From contig JBGTGP010000024.1 of the NCBI GenBank assembly GCA_041746735.1, positions 58,694 through 122,693 on the forward strand: a stretch of 64,000 bases of DNA. Direction: 5' to 3'. This DNA comes from Opimibacter sp041746735 (lineage in GTDB: Bacteria; Bacteroidota; Bacteroidia; Chitinophagales; Saprospiraceae). This document shows positions 35,101 through 43,744 of this stretch, piece by piece. The notes under the pieces are model-generated. The model was not told where the DNA came from. It did no database searches and saw nothing but the letters and a program-made list of their open reading frames with translations. Position numbers and translations under genes: made by a program. The stretch's first letter is position 1. Every line of letters starts with the position of its first letter.

Positions 35101-35567
35101 CGCCGTTTGCATCCGCGACACTGGACGATATTTTTACCCGGGAGCAGCTTAAAAGCAGTCAGTATCTGTATACGTACAGATTTGAAACAACGCTCTTTTT
35201 ACAAGAAGGCAAGAAGTTTGTCATGGCCACACTCCCCTATCAGGCCCAATTAAGTCCGGTGTATGATATAGTGATTCGCGATTTTGATGGTAATGGTCGT
35301 AAAGACCTTCTTCTCGGTGGAAATTTCCTTTATTCCGAAACAGAAACAGGGGAAATGGATGCCGGAAATGGTGCATTGTTACTTCAGCAAAATGACGGCA
35401 CTTTTGTTTACGTTCCCAATATAGAATATGGGTTTTGGGCACAGAAAGAAGTGCGGGAAATGAAAACAATCCGTTTGGCTGGTGGCTCCGAAGCAATTCT
35501 TACAGGGAATAATAAAAGTATAATCGAAGTACATCGGCTGAACTCATATTCCAGGCCCGTTCAATAG
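32157..35567 (+). CDS. FG-GAP repeat / ASPIC-UnbV (CRTAC1-like) lipoprotein, paralogue 2
   Basis: A 1,136-residue protein co-linear with paralogues 1 and 3. Its lipobox is LLAMQC near residue 23. The opening VDARFTLLSPDDTGVRFSN, the conserved EYLYNGCGVAAGDVNEDGLPD, and the ASPIC/UnbV segment (~538-624: NWLQLDLRHGTNG, VRWPDGSHE) occupy the same positions as in the neighbours. The start ATG is 28 bp after the first paralogue's stop with no separate -7 box visible, so the two should form one transcript. Divergence is spread evenly rather than in blocks, suggesting an older duplication with retained function. Confidence 0.85.
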   Translation: MKKQRSYFYNTIGILLSLLAMQCSSDSTKDNPEEVESNAPTQLVDARFTLLSPDDTGVRFSNQFVENYNYNVFNHEYLYNGCGVAAGDVNEDGLPDLYFSSAFGPNRLYINLGNMKFVDVTATAGVAAADGYKTGVTMADVNGDGKMDLYSCRTSKDDDGKKDDFLFIHVRYVTENGVKIPVFEERAAQMGLRDNSNTNHAVFFDFDRDGDLDLFLLNHRIGFDDAEKIRVLEGPDGALTRIKAPQTPFESNRLYRNDNGRFTDITEKAGLINSAFGLSATAVDINQDGWLDLYVANDFIEPDHIYINNRNGTFTDQYDTYLKHSSLFSMGADVADFNNDGWVDIIVVDMKPDDPIRYKELNNAMRYDRYNLLVQYGYGRQASRNVLQLNNGNNTFSEIGQFAGVAATDWSWAPLFADFDNDGLKDVYITNGYRRDVTNLDYMNFFRDSIYRTGGLHPQRFPDINEVLQHIPEKKLSNFLFLNTGKLSFIDGSAAAGMQHPSFSNGAAYADLDGDGDLDIIVNNIDDPAFIYRNDITGKNWLQLDLRHGTNGSVALGGTATVYTGGTLQHAVCMTNKGFLSASDPTLHFGLGTSGKVDSVIVRWPDGSHEIQQNITVNQRLLWKKGTGATYMPKTKPQSTPLFTPQPEALKWTHSDNEFVDFKRQLLLPYMLSAEGPCLAVGDVNGDQLEDVYAGNGNGYPSALFLQNPNGTFTKADVPVFMVDTAYEDCGAVLADFDGDGDLDLMVISGGNAYNANELEYLTRYYTNDGSGRFNRVATFPIIRSNAGAIHVVDFDQDQDLDVIIGGRAIPGSFPLAPKSYLLQNDNGTFKDVTATLFPALDNLGMITDIQSADLDGDGTMEIIFAGEWMPITIFSFDGKSFADRTTAFGLDKTNGWWKSILLEDIDGDGDLDLIAGNMGLNHRLKASTQFPITLVYQDFDGNGSVDPIMCYYHNKALYPFASRDAIIAQIPMLKKKFVRYTPFASATLDDIFTREQLKSSQYLYTYRFETTLFLQEGKKFVMATLPYQAQLSPVYDIVIRDFDGNGRKDLLLGGNFLYSETETGEMDAGNGALLLQQNDGTFVYVPNIEYGFWAQKEVREMKTIRLAGGSEAILTGNNKSIIEVHRLNSYSRPVQ

Positions 35568-35628
35568 ACCAATCGAGTTTTCGGGCCGGATTAGGGTATT
35601 CTAAGAAAATAAGGGTGTCCGGTCTTTG

Positions 35629-35636
35629 TATCTTTG
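35629..35636 (+). promoter_or_regulatory. Internal TAnnTTTG -7 box before paralogue 3
   Basis: TATCTTTG is an exact match, 38 nt before ATG 35675. It gives the third paralogue its own promoter and excludes the longer in-frame start at 35615. A perfect 7-bp inverted repeat CTTTGCC-TG-GGCAAAG follows at 35642-35657, in the 5' leader. Confidence 0.6.
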
Positions 35637-35674
35637 CGCTTCTTTGCCTGGGCAAAGAACCAAATTTTGAATTC

Positions 35675-38600
35675 ATGAAAACTATTTATCCGATTCTCCC
35701 CGGAATATTTCTGGCTGTTGTAGCATGGACCTGTCTGGCCTGTAATCCGACGAAATCTGAAACAAGCGCCACACCTACAGCTCATTCCAATCCGAAAGTA
35801 GAGGCCTCTTTTACGCTTCTGCCACCCGAGGAAACTGGCGTGCTATTTTCCAACAACTTTAAAGAAGACTTCAACTATAACATTTTCACCTACGAGTATC
35901 TCTACAATGGTTGCGGAGTAGCCGTGGGCGATGTAAATGGAGATGGGCTGCCCGACCTCTATTTTTCAGCTTCCTTTGGCCCCAACCGTCTGTTTATCAA
36001 TCTGGGAGATATGAAATTTAAGGATGTAAGCGAAGCCGCAGGAGTTTCAGCACCCAGAGGATATAAAACAGGTGTCGCCATGGCCGATATCAATGGTGAC
36101 GGCAAGCTGGATATATACAGCTGCCGAACCAGCAAGGATGACGATGGTCAGAAAACAAACCATGTTTTTATCAATATGGGCAATCAAACTCTTCAGGGCC
36201 TCCAGGTGCCGGTGTTTGAAGATCAAGCACAAAAACTAGGTCTGGCCGACAATCATAATTCAAATCATGTCTGCCTCTTTGACTTTGATCGTGATGGGGA
36301 TCTGGATTTGTTTTTAATGAATCATCGTATAGACTTTGCACAATCCGCCAGATTGCGCCTTCGTGAAGATGAATCAGGTGCTATTTCCCGTATTACATCA
36401 CCGGCCTCTCCATTTGAATCCAACCTGTTGTATCGCAATGACAATGGCCGGTTTACGGATATCACCAAGGAAGCCGGACTTGAAAGTTCGGCCTTTGGAC
36501 TCAGTGTGACCGCTGCGGATCTCAATGGTGACGGCTGGATGGATCTGTATGTCGCCAATGATTATATCGAACCCGATTACATCTATATCAACAACCGGGA
36601 TGGCACCTTTACGGATATGTATCAGGAATACCTGCGGCACTCCAGTCAAAACAGTATGGGGGCTGATATTGCCGATATCAACAACGATGGACTGGTAGAT
36701 ATCATGGTGCTGGATATGAAAGCGGAGCATCCTATCCGGTATAAAGAATTGATGCACGTCATGCAATACGATCGCTACAATCTGCTGATTCAATATGGCT
36801 ACGGCAGACAACAAGGCAAAAATGTACTGCAACTCAATAATGGCAATCAGACTTTTTCCGAGATCGGTCAGTTTGCCGGCATGGCCGCAACGGACTGGAG
36901 TTGGGCTCCGCTCATGGCCGACTTCAACAATGACGGATGGAAAGATGTCTATATCACGAATGGGTATCTGAAAGATGTCCTCAATCTGGATTATACCAAC
37001 TACTTCAGGGATTCGATCAGCAAGAGCGGAGGTGTCAGTCCTGACAAATACCCCAATATCCAGGAATTCCTAAAGTATCTGCCGGAGTATAAAGCCACCA
37101 ATTACCTTTACATCAACAACAAAAATCTCACCTTTGCCGATGCAGGTGCACTGGCGGGTATGCACCAGAACTCTTACTCCAATGGAGCTGCTTATGCGGA
37201 TCTGGATCTTGACGGAGATCTGGATATCATTGTGAATAATATCAAAGACCCCGCTTTTATCTATCGAAATGATATTCAGGGGAAAAACTGGCTGCAGATC
37301 GCAACAGAATACATTCCTCAGAACCACTATGGGTTGGGCACGATAGCTCGTGTGTACCATGGAGACCAAATACAGCACAATACCCTGAGCATCAACAAAG
37401 GATTTTTCTCAACCTCTGAACCGGTCATGCATTTTGGGCTTGATAAGGCCACACGTATTGATTCTATCATCCTGACCTGGCCTTTAGGAAGCCAGGAAAT
37501 TCTTCGTGATGTGGAGGTCAACCAAAGGATCATATGGAAGAAAGGTACCGGAAGTCCTTACACCCCATCCGCAAAACCACCAACGTCCGGTATGTTCGCC
37601 GGTGCCGGTACACTGTCACAGTGGATTCATGAGGAAGATGAATTTGTGGATTTCAAACGAGAAAAACTCATCCCGTATATGTTGTCTGCCGAAGGACCTT
37701 GTATGGTGGTCGGGGATATTAACGGGGATCAATTGGAAGATGTATACGTCGGTAACGGTAGCGGATTTCCGGCGAAAATGTGGTTTCAACGACAAGACGG
37801 GTCATTTCAGGAAGCAATGGTTCCGGCATTCCAACAGGATGCGGGATATGAAGACTGTGGTGCGGTGCTGGACGATTTTGACAATGATGGAGATCTGGAT
37901 CTGATCGTCGTCTCCGGTGGGAATGCCTTTCCGGTGAATGCAGATGAATATCTTGTGCGATTTTACACCAATGATGGACAGGGAGGGATGAAGCGGTCAC
38001 TTGACTTTCCGATCGTCCGTACCAATGCGGGGGTTGTACTGGCCTTTGACTATGATGGTGATGGCGATAAAGACTTGTTTATCGGAGGGCGAAGCACTCC
38101 CGGCTATTTCCCAAAACCTCCCCGTAGTTATCTGCTACGTAATGAAGGTGGTAAATTTCAGGATGTGACGAGCGAGGTCTTTCCTCATCTTGAAAATTGG
38201 GGCATGATCACTGATATAAAGTCCGCTGACCTGAATGGCGACGGTATTGCAGAAATGGTCATCGTCGGAGATTGGATGCCGGTGAGTGTCTTTTCGTTTA
38301 ATGGTAAAAAGTACACCGATGTTACGGCCACTTACGGATTACAGCAGTCCTCCGGATGGTGGAAAACGATCACGCTGGCGGATGTGGACGGCGATGGCGA
38401 TATCGATATTCTGGCCGGAAATATCGGTCTGAACCACCGTCTGCGCACATCACCTGAACAGCCCATTACCCTGATCTCAAAAGATTTTGACGGCAATGGA
38501 TCTCAGGATCCGATTATGTGTTTTTATCACGATGCGAAGTTGTATCCTTTTGCAGGCCGGGACATGATCATAGGTCAGCTACCGATGTTGAAGAAAAATT

Positions 38601-39082
38601 TTATTCGGTACACCCCATACGCCAATGCGACAATACAGGACATTTTTACTAAAGAACAATTGAAAGACAGTGATTATTACTATGTCCGGAGTTTTGAAAC
38701 AACGTTGTTCAGAAATCAATCAGGTAAGTTTACAGCCGAACCGCTCCCCTACAGAGCACAGTTACATCCGACCTATAGTATCCTTGTACATGATTTCAAC
38801 CAGGATGGTCGTGTCGATATGCTACTCGCCGGTAATTTCAAGTATATGGAAACTGAAACCGGAGAGTTGGATGCAGGGAATGGTACACTTTTGATACAGC
38901 AACCAGATGGTACCTTCCGATTTGAAGAGAATCGAACCCATGGATTTTGGGCGCAGAAAGAAGTTCGGAAGATGGCCTTTATTCAAATGGCCGGAGGTCG
39001 TCAGGCTATACTGACAGCCAACAACCGGGGACCGGTGGAGATTCATATGCTTCAGCGCAGCCTTGGTAAGGAGCTGCAATAA
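35675..39082 (+). CDS. FG-GAP repeat / ASPIC-UnbV (CRTAC1-like) lipoprotein, paralogue 3
   Basis: A 1,135-residue lipoprotein (lipobox WTCLAC, Cys near residue 23). As in its neighbours, EYLYNGCGVAVGDVNGDGLPD starts the first FG-GAP half. The ASPIC/UnbV domain lies at ~535-625 (NWLQIATEYIPQ, GFFSTSEPVMHFGLD), and a second FG-GAP half ends with GFWAQKEVRKMAF and LTANNRGPVEIHM. The UnbV strand is ILTWPLGSQE here, with an insertion-prone loop before it. Its own promoter lies in the 107-bp gap after paralogue 2, so it may be expressed separately. Role as for the other two. Confidence 0.85.
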   Translation: MKTIYPILPGIFLAVVAWTCLACNPTKSETSATPTAHSNPKVEASFTLLPPEETGVLFSNNFKEDFNYNIFTYEYLYNGCGVAVGDVNGDGLPDLYFSASFGPNRLFINLGDMKFKDVSEAAGVSAPRGYKTGVAMADINGDGKLDIYSCRTSKDDDGQKTNHVFINMGNQTLQGLQVPVFEDQAQKLGLADNHNSNHVCLFDFDRDGDLDLFLMNHRIDFAQSARLRLREDESGAISRITSPASPFESNLLYRNDNGRFTDITKEAGLESSAFGLSVTAADLNGDGWMDLYVANDYIEPDYIYINNRDGTFTDMYQEYLRHSSQNSMGADIADINNDGLVDIMVLDMKAEHPIRYKELMHVMQYDRYNLLIQYGYGRQQGKNVLQLNNGNQTFSEIGQFAGMAATDWSWAPLMADFNNDGWKDVYITNGYLKDVLNLDYTNYFRDSISKSGGVSPDKYPNIQEFLKYLPEYKATNYLYINNKNLTFADAGALAGMHQNSYSNGAAYADLDLDGDLDIIVNNIKDPAFIYRNDIQGKNWLQIATEYIPQNHYGLGTIARVYHGDQIQHNTLSINKGFFSTSEPVMHFGLDKATRIDSIILTWPLGSQEILRDVEVNQRIIWKKGTGSPYTPSAKPPTSGMFAGAGTLSQWIHEEDEFVDFKREKLIPYMLSAEGPCMVVGDINGDQLEDVYVGNGSGFPAKMWFQRQDGSFQEAMVPAFQQDAGYEDCGAVLDDFDNDGDLDLIVVSGGNAFPVNADEYLVRFYTNDGQGGMKRSLDFPIVRTNAGVVLAFDYDGDGDKDLFIGGRSTPGYFPKPPRSYLLRNEGGKFQDVTSEVFPHLENWGMITDIKSADLNGDGIAEMVIVGDWMPVSVFSFNGKKYTDVTATYGLQQSSGWWKTITLADVDGDGDIDILAGNIGLNHRLRTSPEQPITLISKDFDGNGSQDPIMCFYHDAKLYPFAGRDMIIGQLPMLKKNFIRYTPYANATIQDIFTKEQLKDSDYYYVRSFETTLFRNQSGKFTAEPLPYRAQLHPTYSILVHDFNQDGRVDMLLAGNFKYMETETGELDAGNGTLLIQQPDGTFRFEENRTHGFWAQKEVRKMAFIQMAGGRQAILTANNRGPVEIHMLQRSLGKELQ

Positions 39083-39180
39083 TTTTACATTCCGGCACAA
39101 ACTTCTTTCAAAGGGAATGTGTCTATTTGACCAAATCATGTGACCTTTGGCCGATAGAATTAGAGAAACAAAGTTCCGGT

Positions 39181-40248
39181 ATGAAGATTATATCCTCCAC
39201 ATGTTGGGTTGAGCACTTCCCGCTCAAACAGGACTATCTCCTGGAAGAAGACCGAAGTAAGGCGGTGTGGGACAATGTCTTCCTGACATTGGAAACGGAC
39301 GAAGGTCTGACCGGTTGGGGTATGGCTTCGCCTGAGCCCCAGATCACGGGAGAGGATGCTGCGGATGTACTCCAATCCTATCATAGTCATATCTCACCCT
39401 GTATGCATGGGGAGAATCCATTTTACTATAGCCGGATCTATGAGAATCTACGGGAAGCCATACCCGCTGAAGCTTCCGCACTGGCTATGGCCGAAATGGC
39501 CTTGTACGATCTCATGGCCCAGAAAGCAGGTGTGCCACTATATATGTTCCTTGGCGGATACAGGGAGAAAATCATCACGAGTATGACCATCGGTATTATG
39601 GACGATGTACATGTCCTTTCCCGCGCAGATTTGCTGCTTCAGAAAGGAGTACAATCCATTAAACTGAAAGGAGGACAAGATGTAGACCGGGATGTCCGGA
39701 TCGTCAATCTGTTGCGTAAGAAAGCCGGGCCATCGATAGCCCTGAGCTTTGACGCTAATCAGGGATTCAACCTGATCGAAGCTGCTCATTTTATCCGTAA
39801 TGTAAAGAAAGCAGGTCTGGAAATTATAGAGCAACCCACATCATCGGAACTCACCTTTCAATGGCACCTGCTAAGGCAAGAGGGCCAGATTCCGATTATG
39901 GCGGATGAAAGCCTCCGGGTGCTTTCCGATTCCTTCGCGTTGACGAGCCGCCAATCCGTAGATTTTCTCAATATCAAACTCATGAAGGTAGGCGGTATCA
40001 CACCGGCACTTCAGATCAACTCATCTGCCCGCTCGGCCAACGTCCGTTGCATGATGGGCTGTATGAATGAGAGCAGTCTGGGAGCAACTGCCGGGCTCCA
40101 TGTCGCCCTGGCACGCCCCAACATCAGTCATGCAGATCTCGACAGTTGGATGAACCTGGAACGTGATCTTTTTGATGATCTTATTCGCTTGGAAAATGGT
40201 TATCTCATTCCAAACCAACAACCTGGAATCGGGGTACTGAAAAAATAA
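39181..40248 (+). CDS. Enolase-superfamily dipeptide epimerase (L-Ala-D/L-Glu epimerase type)
   Basis: A 355-residue enolase-superfamily enzyme of the muconate-lactonising/dipeptide-epimerase subgroup. Catalytic residues in order are the KxK pair (SIKLKGG, K161 and K163), metal ligands Asp191 (SFDANQ), Glu217 (IIEQPT) and Asp242 (MADES), and the opposite-face Lys266 (NIKLMKVGG). The C-terminal MMGCMNESSLGATAGLHVA and the DLDSW acid pair are marks of dipeptide epimerases. These convert L-Ala-D-Glu from murein to the L,L-form so it can be degraded. The start is set at ATG 39181; a TTG 18 codons earlier is covered by a weak -7-like GACCTTTG. Convergent with lysA. Confidence 0.82.
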   Translation: MKIISSTCWVEHFPLKQDYLLEEDRSKAVWDNVFLTLETDEGLTGWGMASPEPQITGEDAADVLQSYHSHISPCMHGENPFYYSRIYENLREAIPAEASALAMAEMALYDLMAQKAGVPLYMFLGGYREKIITSMTIGIMDDVHVLSRADLLLQKGVQSIKLKGGQDVDRDVRIVNLLRKKAGPSIALSFDANQGFNLIEAAHFIRNVKKAGLEIIEQPTSSELTFQWHLLRQEGQIPIMADESLRVLSDSFALTSRQSVDFLNIKLMKVGGITPALQINSSARSANVRCMMGCMNESSLGATAGLHVALARPNISHADLDSWMNLERDLFDDLIRLENGYLIPNQQPGIGVLKK

Positions 40249-40254
40249 TCCTCC

Positions 40255-41475
40255 CTAAGTATTCATTAGCATATCCGTCTGCAAAAGATCGTCCATGGTC
40301 TCGGCACGTCGGATCAATACGGCGCGGCCATCCGGATAGACCATGACTTCTGCCGGTCGGGGTCTGGCATTGTAGTTGGAAGCCATCGAATACCCATATG
40401 CACCGGCATTCATCAGGCATAACACATCTCCTTGCCGTATTTCCGGCAGCATCCGGTCGGTGGCAAAGGTGTCCGTTTCGCAGAGATACCCCACGACATC
40501 CTGACGTACGATAGCTCCGGTCGGATTGGAAAGGTTGAGGATATGATGGTAAGCATCGTAATTCATAGGTCGTACAAAATGGTTAAAGCCCGAAGCCACA
40601 AACGCCATGGGACGCTCGCCCCCACCGCGCACCCCACTTACTTCCATCAATATATGACCCGCTTCACTCACCAGGTACTTCCCCGGTTCCAATATAAGCG
40701 TGACATCTCTCCCTATACCAGCACAAAACGCCCGAAATCGCTGACTCACACTTTCCCCGAAAGAGTCCATATCTAATGCATGATCGTCCGGGTGATACGG
40801 TATCTTAAACCCTCCCCCCACATCGACATGCTGAAGTGTATCTTTCCAGCGCATTGCGATATCCAGCAGGATTGAATAGGCTTCATCAAAATGTCCGCTA
40901 GACCCTATATCTGAACCCAGATGCATGTGGACACCGGAAATGCGAAGGGACAAATTATCCGTAAACGCTTTCAATACATCCAAATCCTGCGCCTGAAATC
41001 CAAACTTCGAACCGTCACGCCCTACCTGCAATTTGGAATGACCCCCAGCCTCAATACCGGGATTAAACCGGAGGGTGACCGAAGCACCGGGATAATGACG
41101 GTCAATCCACTCCAGCACATGCCATTGATCTACATGTACATGAATACCGCGCTCAAGGGCATACATGTACTCGGACAGCATCACCCCGGAAGGCGTAAAA
41201 CTGATTTGAGAAGACGGAACACCTGCCCGAAGAGCCATAAACATTTCACCTTGCGATACAGTATCCATTCCACAGCCTTCCAGATAGATCAGATCCAGTA
41301 CAGCCTGGGTAGTGAGGGCCTTGCAAGCGTAGCGTATTTCCAGGTGGGGAACCGTAAAAGCACGTTTAAGTCTGCCAATCTGCCGGATGATCGTAGCTGC
41401 ATCATAGATATATAGCGGCAAACCATATTGCTCGCCGAGTTGCAGTAAAATAGCATGTGACACGGTTGAGGTCAT
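40255..41475 (-). CDS. lysA: Diaminopimelate decarboxylase
   Basis: A 406-residue fold-III PLP enzyme that makes L-lysine from meso-diaminopimelate. The Schiff-base Lys is in EIRYACKALTT (Lys52). The phosphate-binding stretch follows HVDVGGGFKIPYH, and the PLP/substrate block is EPGKYLVSEAG. The second active-site motif VGYLCETDTFATDRMLP carries the Cys and acidic residues contributed by the partner subunit, and NAGAYGYSMASNYNARPRP is the usual C-terminal motif. It starts 12 bp after the PBP4-type gene on the same strand, so the two are probably co-transcribed. Together with the neighbouring epimerase this groups enzymes of diaminopimelate and murein-peptide metabolism. Confidence 0.93.
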   Translation of the reverse strand: MTSTVSHAILLQLGEQYGLPLYIYDAATIIRQIGRLKRAFTVPHLEIRYACKALTTQAVLDLIYLEGCGMDTVSQGEMFMALRAGVPSSQISFTPSGVMLSEYMYALERGIHVHVDQWHVLEWIDRHYPGASVTLRFNPGIEAGGHSKLQVGRDGSKFGFQAQDLDVLKAFTDNLSLRISGVHMHLGSDIGSSGHFDEAYSILLDIAMRWKDTLQHVDVGGGFKIPYHPDDHALDMDSFGESVSQRFRAFCAGIGRDVTLILEPGKYLVSEAGHILMEVSGVRGGGERPMAFVASGFNHFVRPMNYDAYHHILNLSNPTGAIVRQDVVGYLCETDTFATDRMLPEIRQGDVLCLMNAGAYGYSMASNYNARPRPAEVMVYPDGRAVLIRRAETMDDLLQTDMLMNT

Positions 41476-41487
41476 ACCTGAAATGGG

Positions 41488-42834
41488 CTAATAGCGTTTG
41501 TAAAGTTCCTGGAAAAACTCCTGCATTTTGTATCTGACGTCGGAGAGACTTCCCGGCACCTGATTGTGCATCCAGGAAAAGATAAGTATACGGCCTGATC
41601 GGGTCCGGATATAGCCACTCAGACAATGCGTATAGCGTAAGGTACCGGTCTTGGCAAAGACAAATGGGTGCCCGTCCTTTCCTGCATACCATTCGGACAA
41701 GGTACCTGAAACGCCTCCCGCGGGAAATATAGTCGTCACATAGGTAAAGCCCTTTTGCGTGAGAAGTTTTTCAAGCACCCAAACCAGGGATCGTGGGGTC
41801 ATACTATTGTACCTGGACAGTCCTGAGCCGTCAACCCAAAATACGTTGTCGGCAATAGGCTTCATGAGGCCGGAAAGCAAGGTGTCGATCATGACACCTT
41901 CATTCATGTACCCCAGTGACTGCAGCGATACAGCCAGTAAAATCTGCTCCGCAATGAAATTGTCACTTTGCTGCATCATATACTTGAGCAGGGTATCCCG
42001 AACAGAACCAGAAACAAACCTTGTGATATCGGGCATAACAAGGTCTGATAGGCCTATGACTTGTCCGGTGGCTTCACTCCAGATTTCAATCTGATCCTGC
42101 GGGAAAAAAGTAATCGGTATCTGGCGTTGTTCTTCCCTGATGGTATACGGATACGTGTACAGATAGCGGTCACCCCACTCCGATTTTTGCAAGGCTGACC
42201 GGTCACCTACCTGTGAAATGAGCAATGGCGTAAAACAGGCAGGTTGTACTTGGACAACATCCCCCTTTCTTGAAATCCAAAGTCGGTTGCCCAGAATGGG
42301 GAAAGCTGTACGCTCGCATTGCCAGTTGAAAACATGATCGTCCCACGCCCACCCTTTACCAAAGCGCTGGGTACGAAAATGACTTTGCGATAGTGTGACT
42401 ATTTTCGAAGACTGACGGATGAAGTCAATCACATTTGGGTTTCCAGTTGGGTCCGGATATAAGATGCCCGGATCTCCCCCACCCCAAAGCACGAGACTAT
42501 CTCCACGGATCACATAACGGGCCGCCACCAGCGTATCAGGCAAAGTCAACAAAGCCGCATATAACGTCAGGAGTTTCGTATTGGACGCTGGTGTAAAAAA
42601 TAAATCTTCATTGATCCCCAAAATCTTCTGATGACGTTCCGGATCTACAATGAGTAATCCCATATGATGCGAGGACAGCATGCCAGTCCTGTTGATGGCG
42701 GTATAAAGTTTTCGATCACCTCCTGCTGTGGGGAACGAGATAGTTTTGCAGGATGAAAAAAGGAAACAACTCAGGACAAGCCAATGCATCAAGAGCCACC
42801 AGCATAATTCACCCGTTTGCCGGGAAGTTTTCAT
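41488..42834 (-). CDS. dacB: D-alanyl-D-alanine carboxypeptidase (PBP4/DacB type, S13)
   Basis: A 448-residue penicillin-binding protein, low-molecular-mass class C. Active-site motifs read in order: SxxK as SNTK in FFTPASNTKLLTLY, SxN as SDN in MMQQSDNFIAEQ, and KTG as KTG in VFAKTGTLRYTHCLSGY. The start was moved to ATG 42834, which exposes a lipoprotein signal with lipobox LFSSC (about 29 residues), so the enzyme is probably membrane-anchored in the periplasm. The upstream in-frame ATG (42867) would place 11 polar residues in front of it. It shares an operon with lysA, an understandable coupling because it acts on meso-diaminopimelate-containing peptidoglycan. Confidence 0.85.
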   Translation of the reverse strand: MKTSRQTGELCWWLLMHWLVLSCFLFSSCKTISFPTAGGDRKLYTAINRTGMLSSHHMGLLIVDPERHQKILGINEDLFFTPASNTKLLTLYAALLTLPDTLVAARYVIRGDSLVLWGGGDPGILYPDPTGNPNVIDFIRQSSKIVTLSQSHFRTQRFGKGWAWDDHVFNWQCERTAFPILGNRLWISRKGDVVQVQPACFTPLLISQVGDRSALQKSEWGDRYLYTYPYTIREEQRQIPITFFPQDQIEIWSEATGQVIGLSDLVMPDITRFVSGSVRDTLLKYMMQQSDNFIAEQILLAVSLQSLGYMNEGVMIDTLLSGLMKPIADNVFWVDGSGLSRYNSMTPRSLVWVLEKLLTQKGFTYVTTIFPAGGVSGTLSEWYAGKDGHPFVFAKTGTLRYTHCLSGYIRTRSGRILIFSWMHNQVPGSLSDVRYKMQEFFQELYKRY

Positions 42835-42975
42835 TTTAGTATGTAGTTCAGAAATCGTCAAACTCATTTCTCACAGATAGACAAACTGTCATTCCGGGTG
42901 AAAAATACTGCCAATCAGTCAAAAAGGAGGTGTAGGTATAGACTTTGATGCTTGAAATGTTTAAACGTTGAGCGT

Positions 42976-43740
42976 ATGGTTGATTTTCAGAAGGATGTAA
43001 TTGAACGGAGTTTTCAGTTACCGGTGTTGGTCGATTTCTGGGCACCCTGGTGCGGACCATGTCGTGTTCTGGGTCCTGTTCTAGAACAAATAGCGTCTGA
43101 ACAGCACGGGCGATGGGAACTGGTGAAAGTGGATACGGAAGAACACCAGGATCTGGCCATCCACTATAAGATTCGAAGTATTCCGAATGTCAAACTCTTT
43201 TATCGGGGCGAAGTCCTTGAGGAGTTTCTGGGAGCCTTACCCAAACAGAAGATTTTGGAATGGTTGAATAAAGAACTTCCGGGTCAAGGATTGATAGCAC
43301 TTGATCAATTGCTTACAGAGAAGGCTCATCCCTCTGCTGCGGAATTGGATGCCCTGCTTTCTCAGTTTCCTGAAACACCTGAAATCAGGATCGTATTGAG
43401 TCAGATCGTGTTGTGGGATGATCCGCAGAAAGCGATTCAGGTTCTTGAGCCTCTTAAAATGGGAACGGCTTTGTATGACAAGGCTATGGCTATTCGGGAG
43501 ATCGCCTACTTCCTTACACATGAAACCGGGGATCCACAACTACTGCATTTTCAGGAATTATTGCAGGAGGCCCGATTAGAAGAAGCCATACCGGGTATCG
43601 TTGAGGCATTGGGAAAATCCAATACACTTGGTGAAGGAAAATTGGCGAAGGCGGCAATAGGTATTTTTAATACCTTGGGGACACATCATCCGTTGACACA
43701 AAAGTGGAGGAAACAACTCGATATGGTACTATGGGTGTGA
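42976..43740 (+). CDS. Thioredoxin-domain protein with TPR-like C-terminus (CnoX/YbbN-like)
   Basis: A protein of about 254 residues with no signal peptide. Residues ~1-105 are a thioredoxin domain with LVDFWAPWCGPCRVLGP (redox CGPC) and the cis-Pro motif RSIPNVKLFYRGEV. The remaining ~145 residues are helical with repeated LxxLL/A-type segments and resemble the TPR tail of the CnoX/YbbN holdase-chaperone, though repeats are weak. Such proteins protect or reduce cytoplasmic substrates. ATG 42976 is chosen over the TTG at 42952 because it gives the typical N-terminus. It is divergent from dacB and convergent with the DUF983 gene. Confidence 0.78.
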   Translation: MVDFQKDVIERSFQLPVLVDFWAPWCGPCRVLGPVLEQIASEQHGRWELVKVDTEEHQDLAIHYKIRSIPNVKLFYRGEVLEEFLGALPKQKILEWLNKELPGQGLIALDQLLTEKAHPSAAELDALLSQFPETPEIRIVLSQIVLWDDPQKAIQVLEPLKMGTALYDKAMAIREIAYFLTHETGDPQLLHFQELLQEARLEEAIPGIVEALGKSNTLGEGKLAKAAIGIFNTLGTHHPLTQKWRKQLDMVLWV

Positions 43741-43744
43741 TCTT

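Noticed and set aside
42921..42971. Strong Shine-Dalgarno-like AAGGAGGTG and a 7-codon frame (ATG 42948) before the thioredoxin gene
   Set aside because: Bacteroidota rarely use such sites, the spacing to the ATG (about 17 nt) is too long, and it lies upstream of or at the likely transcription start; probably chance.
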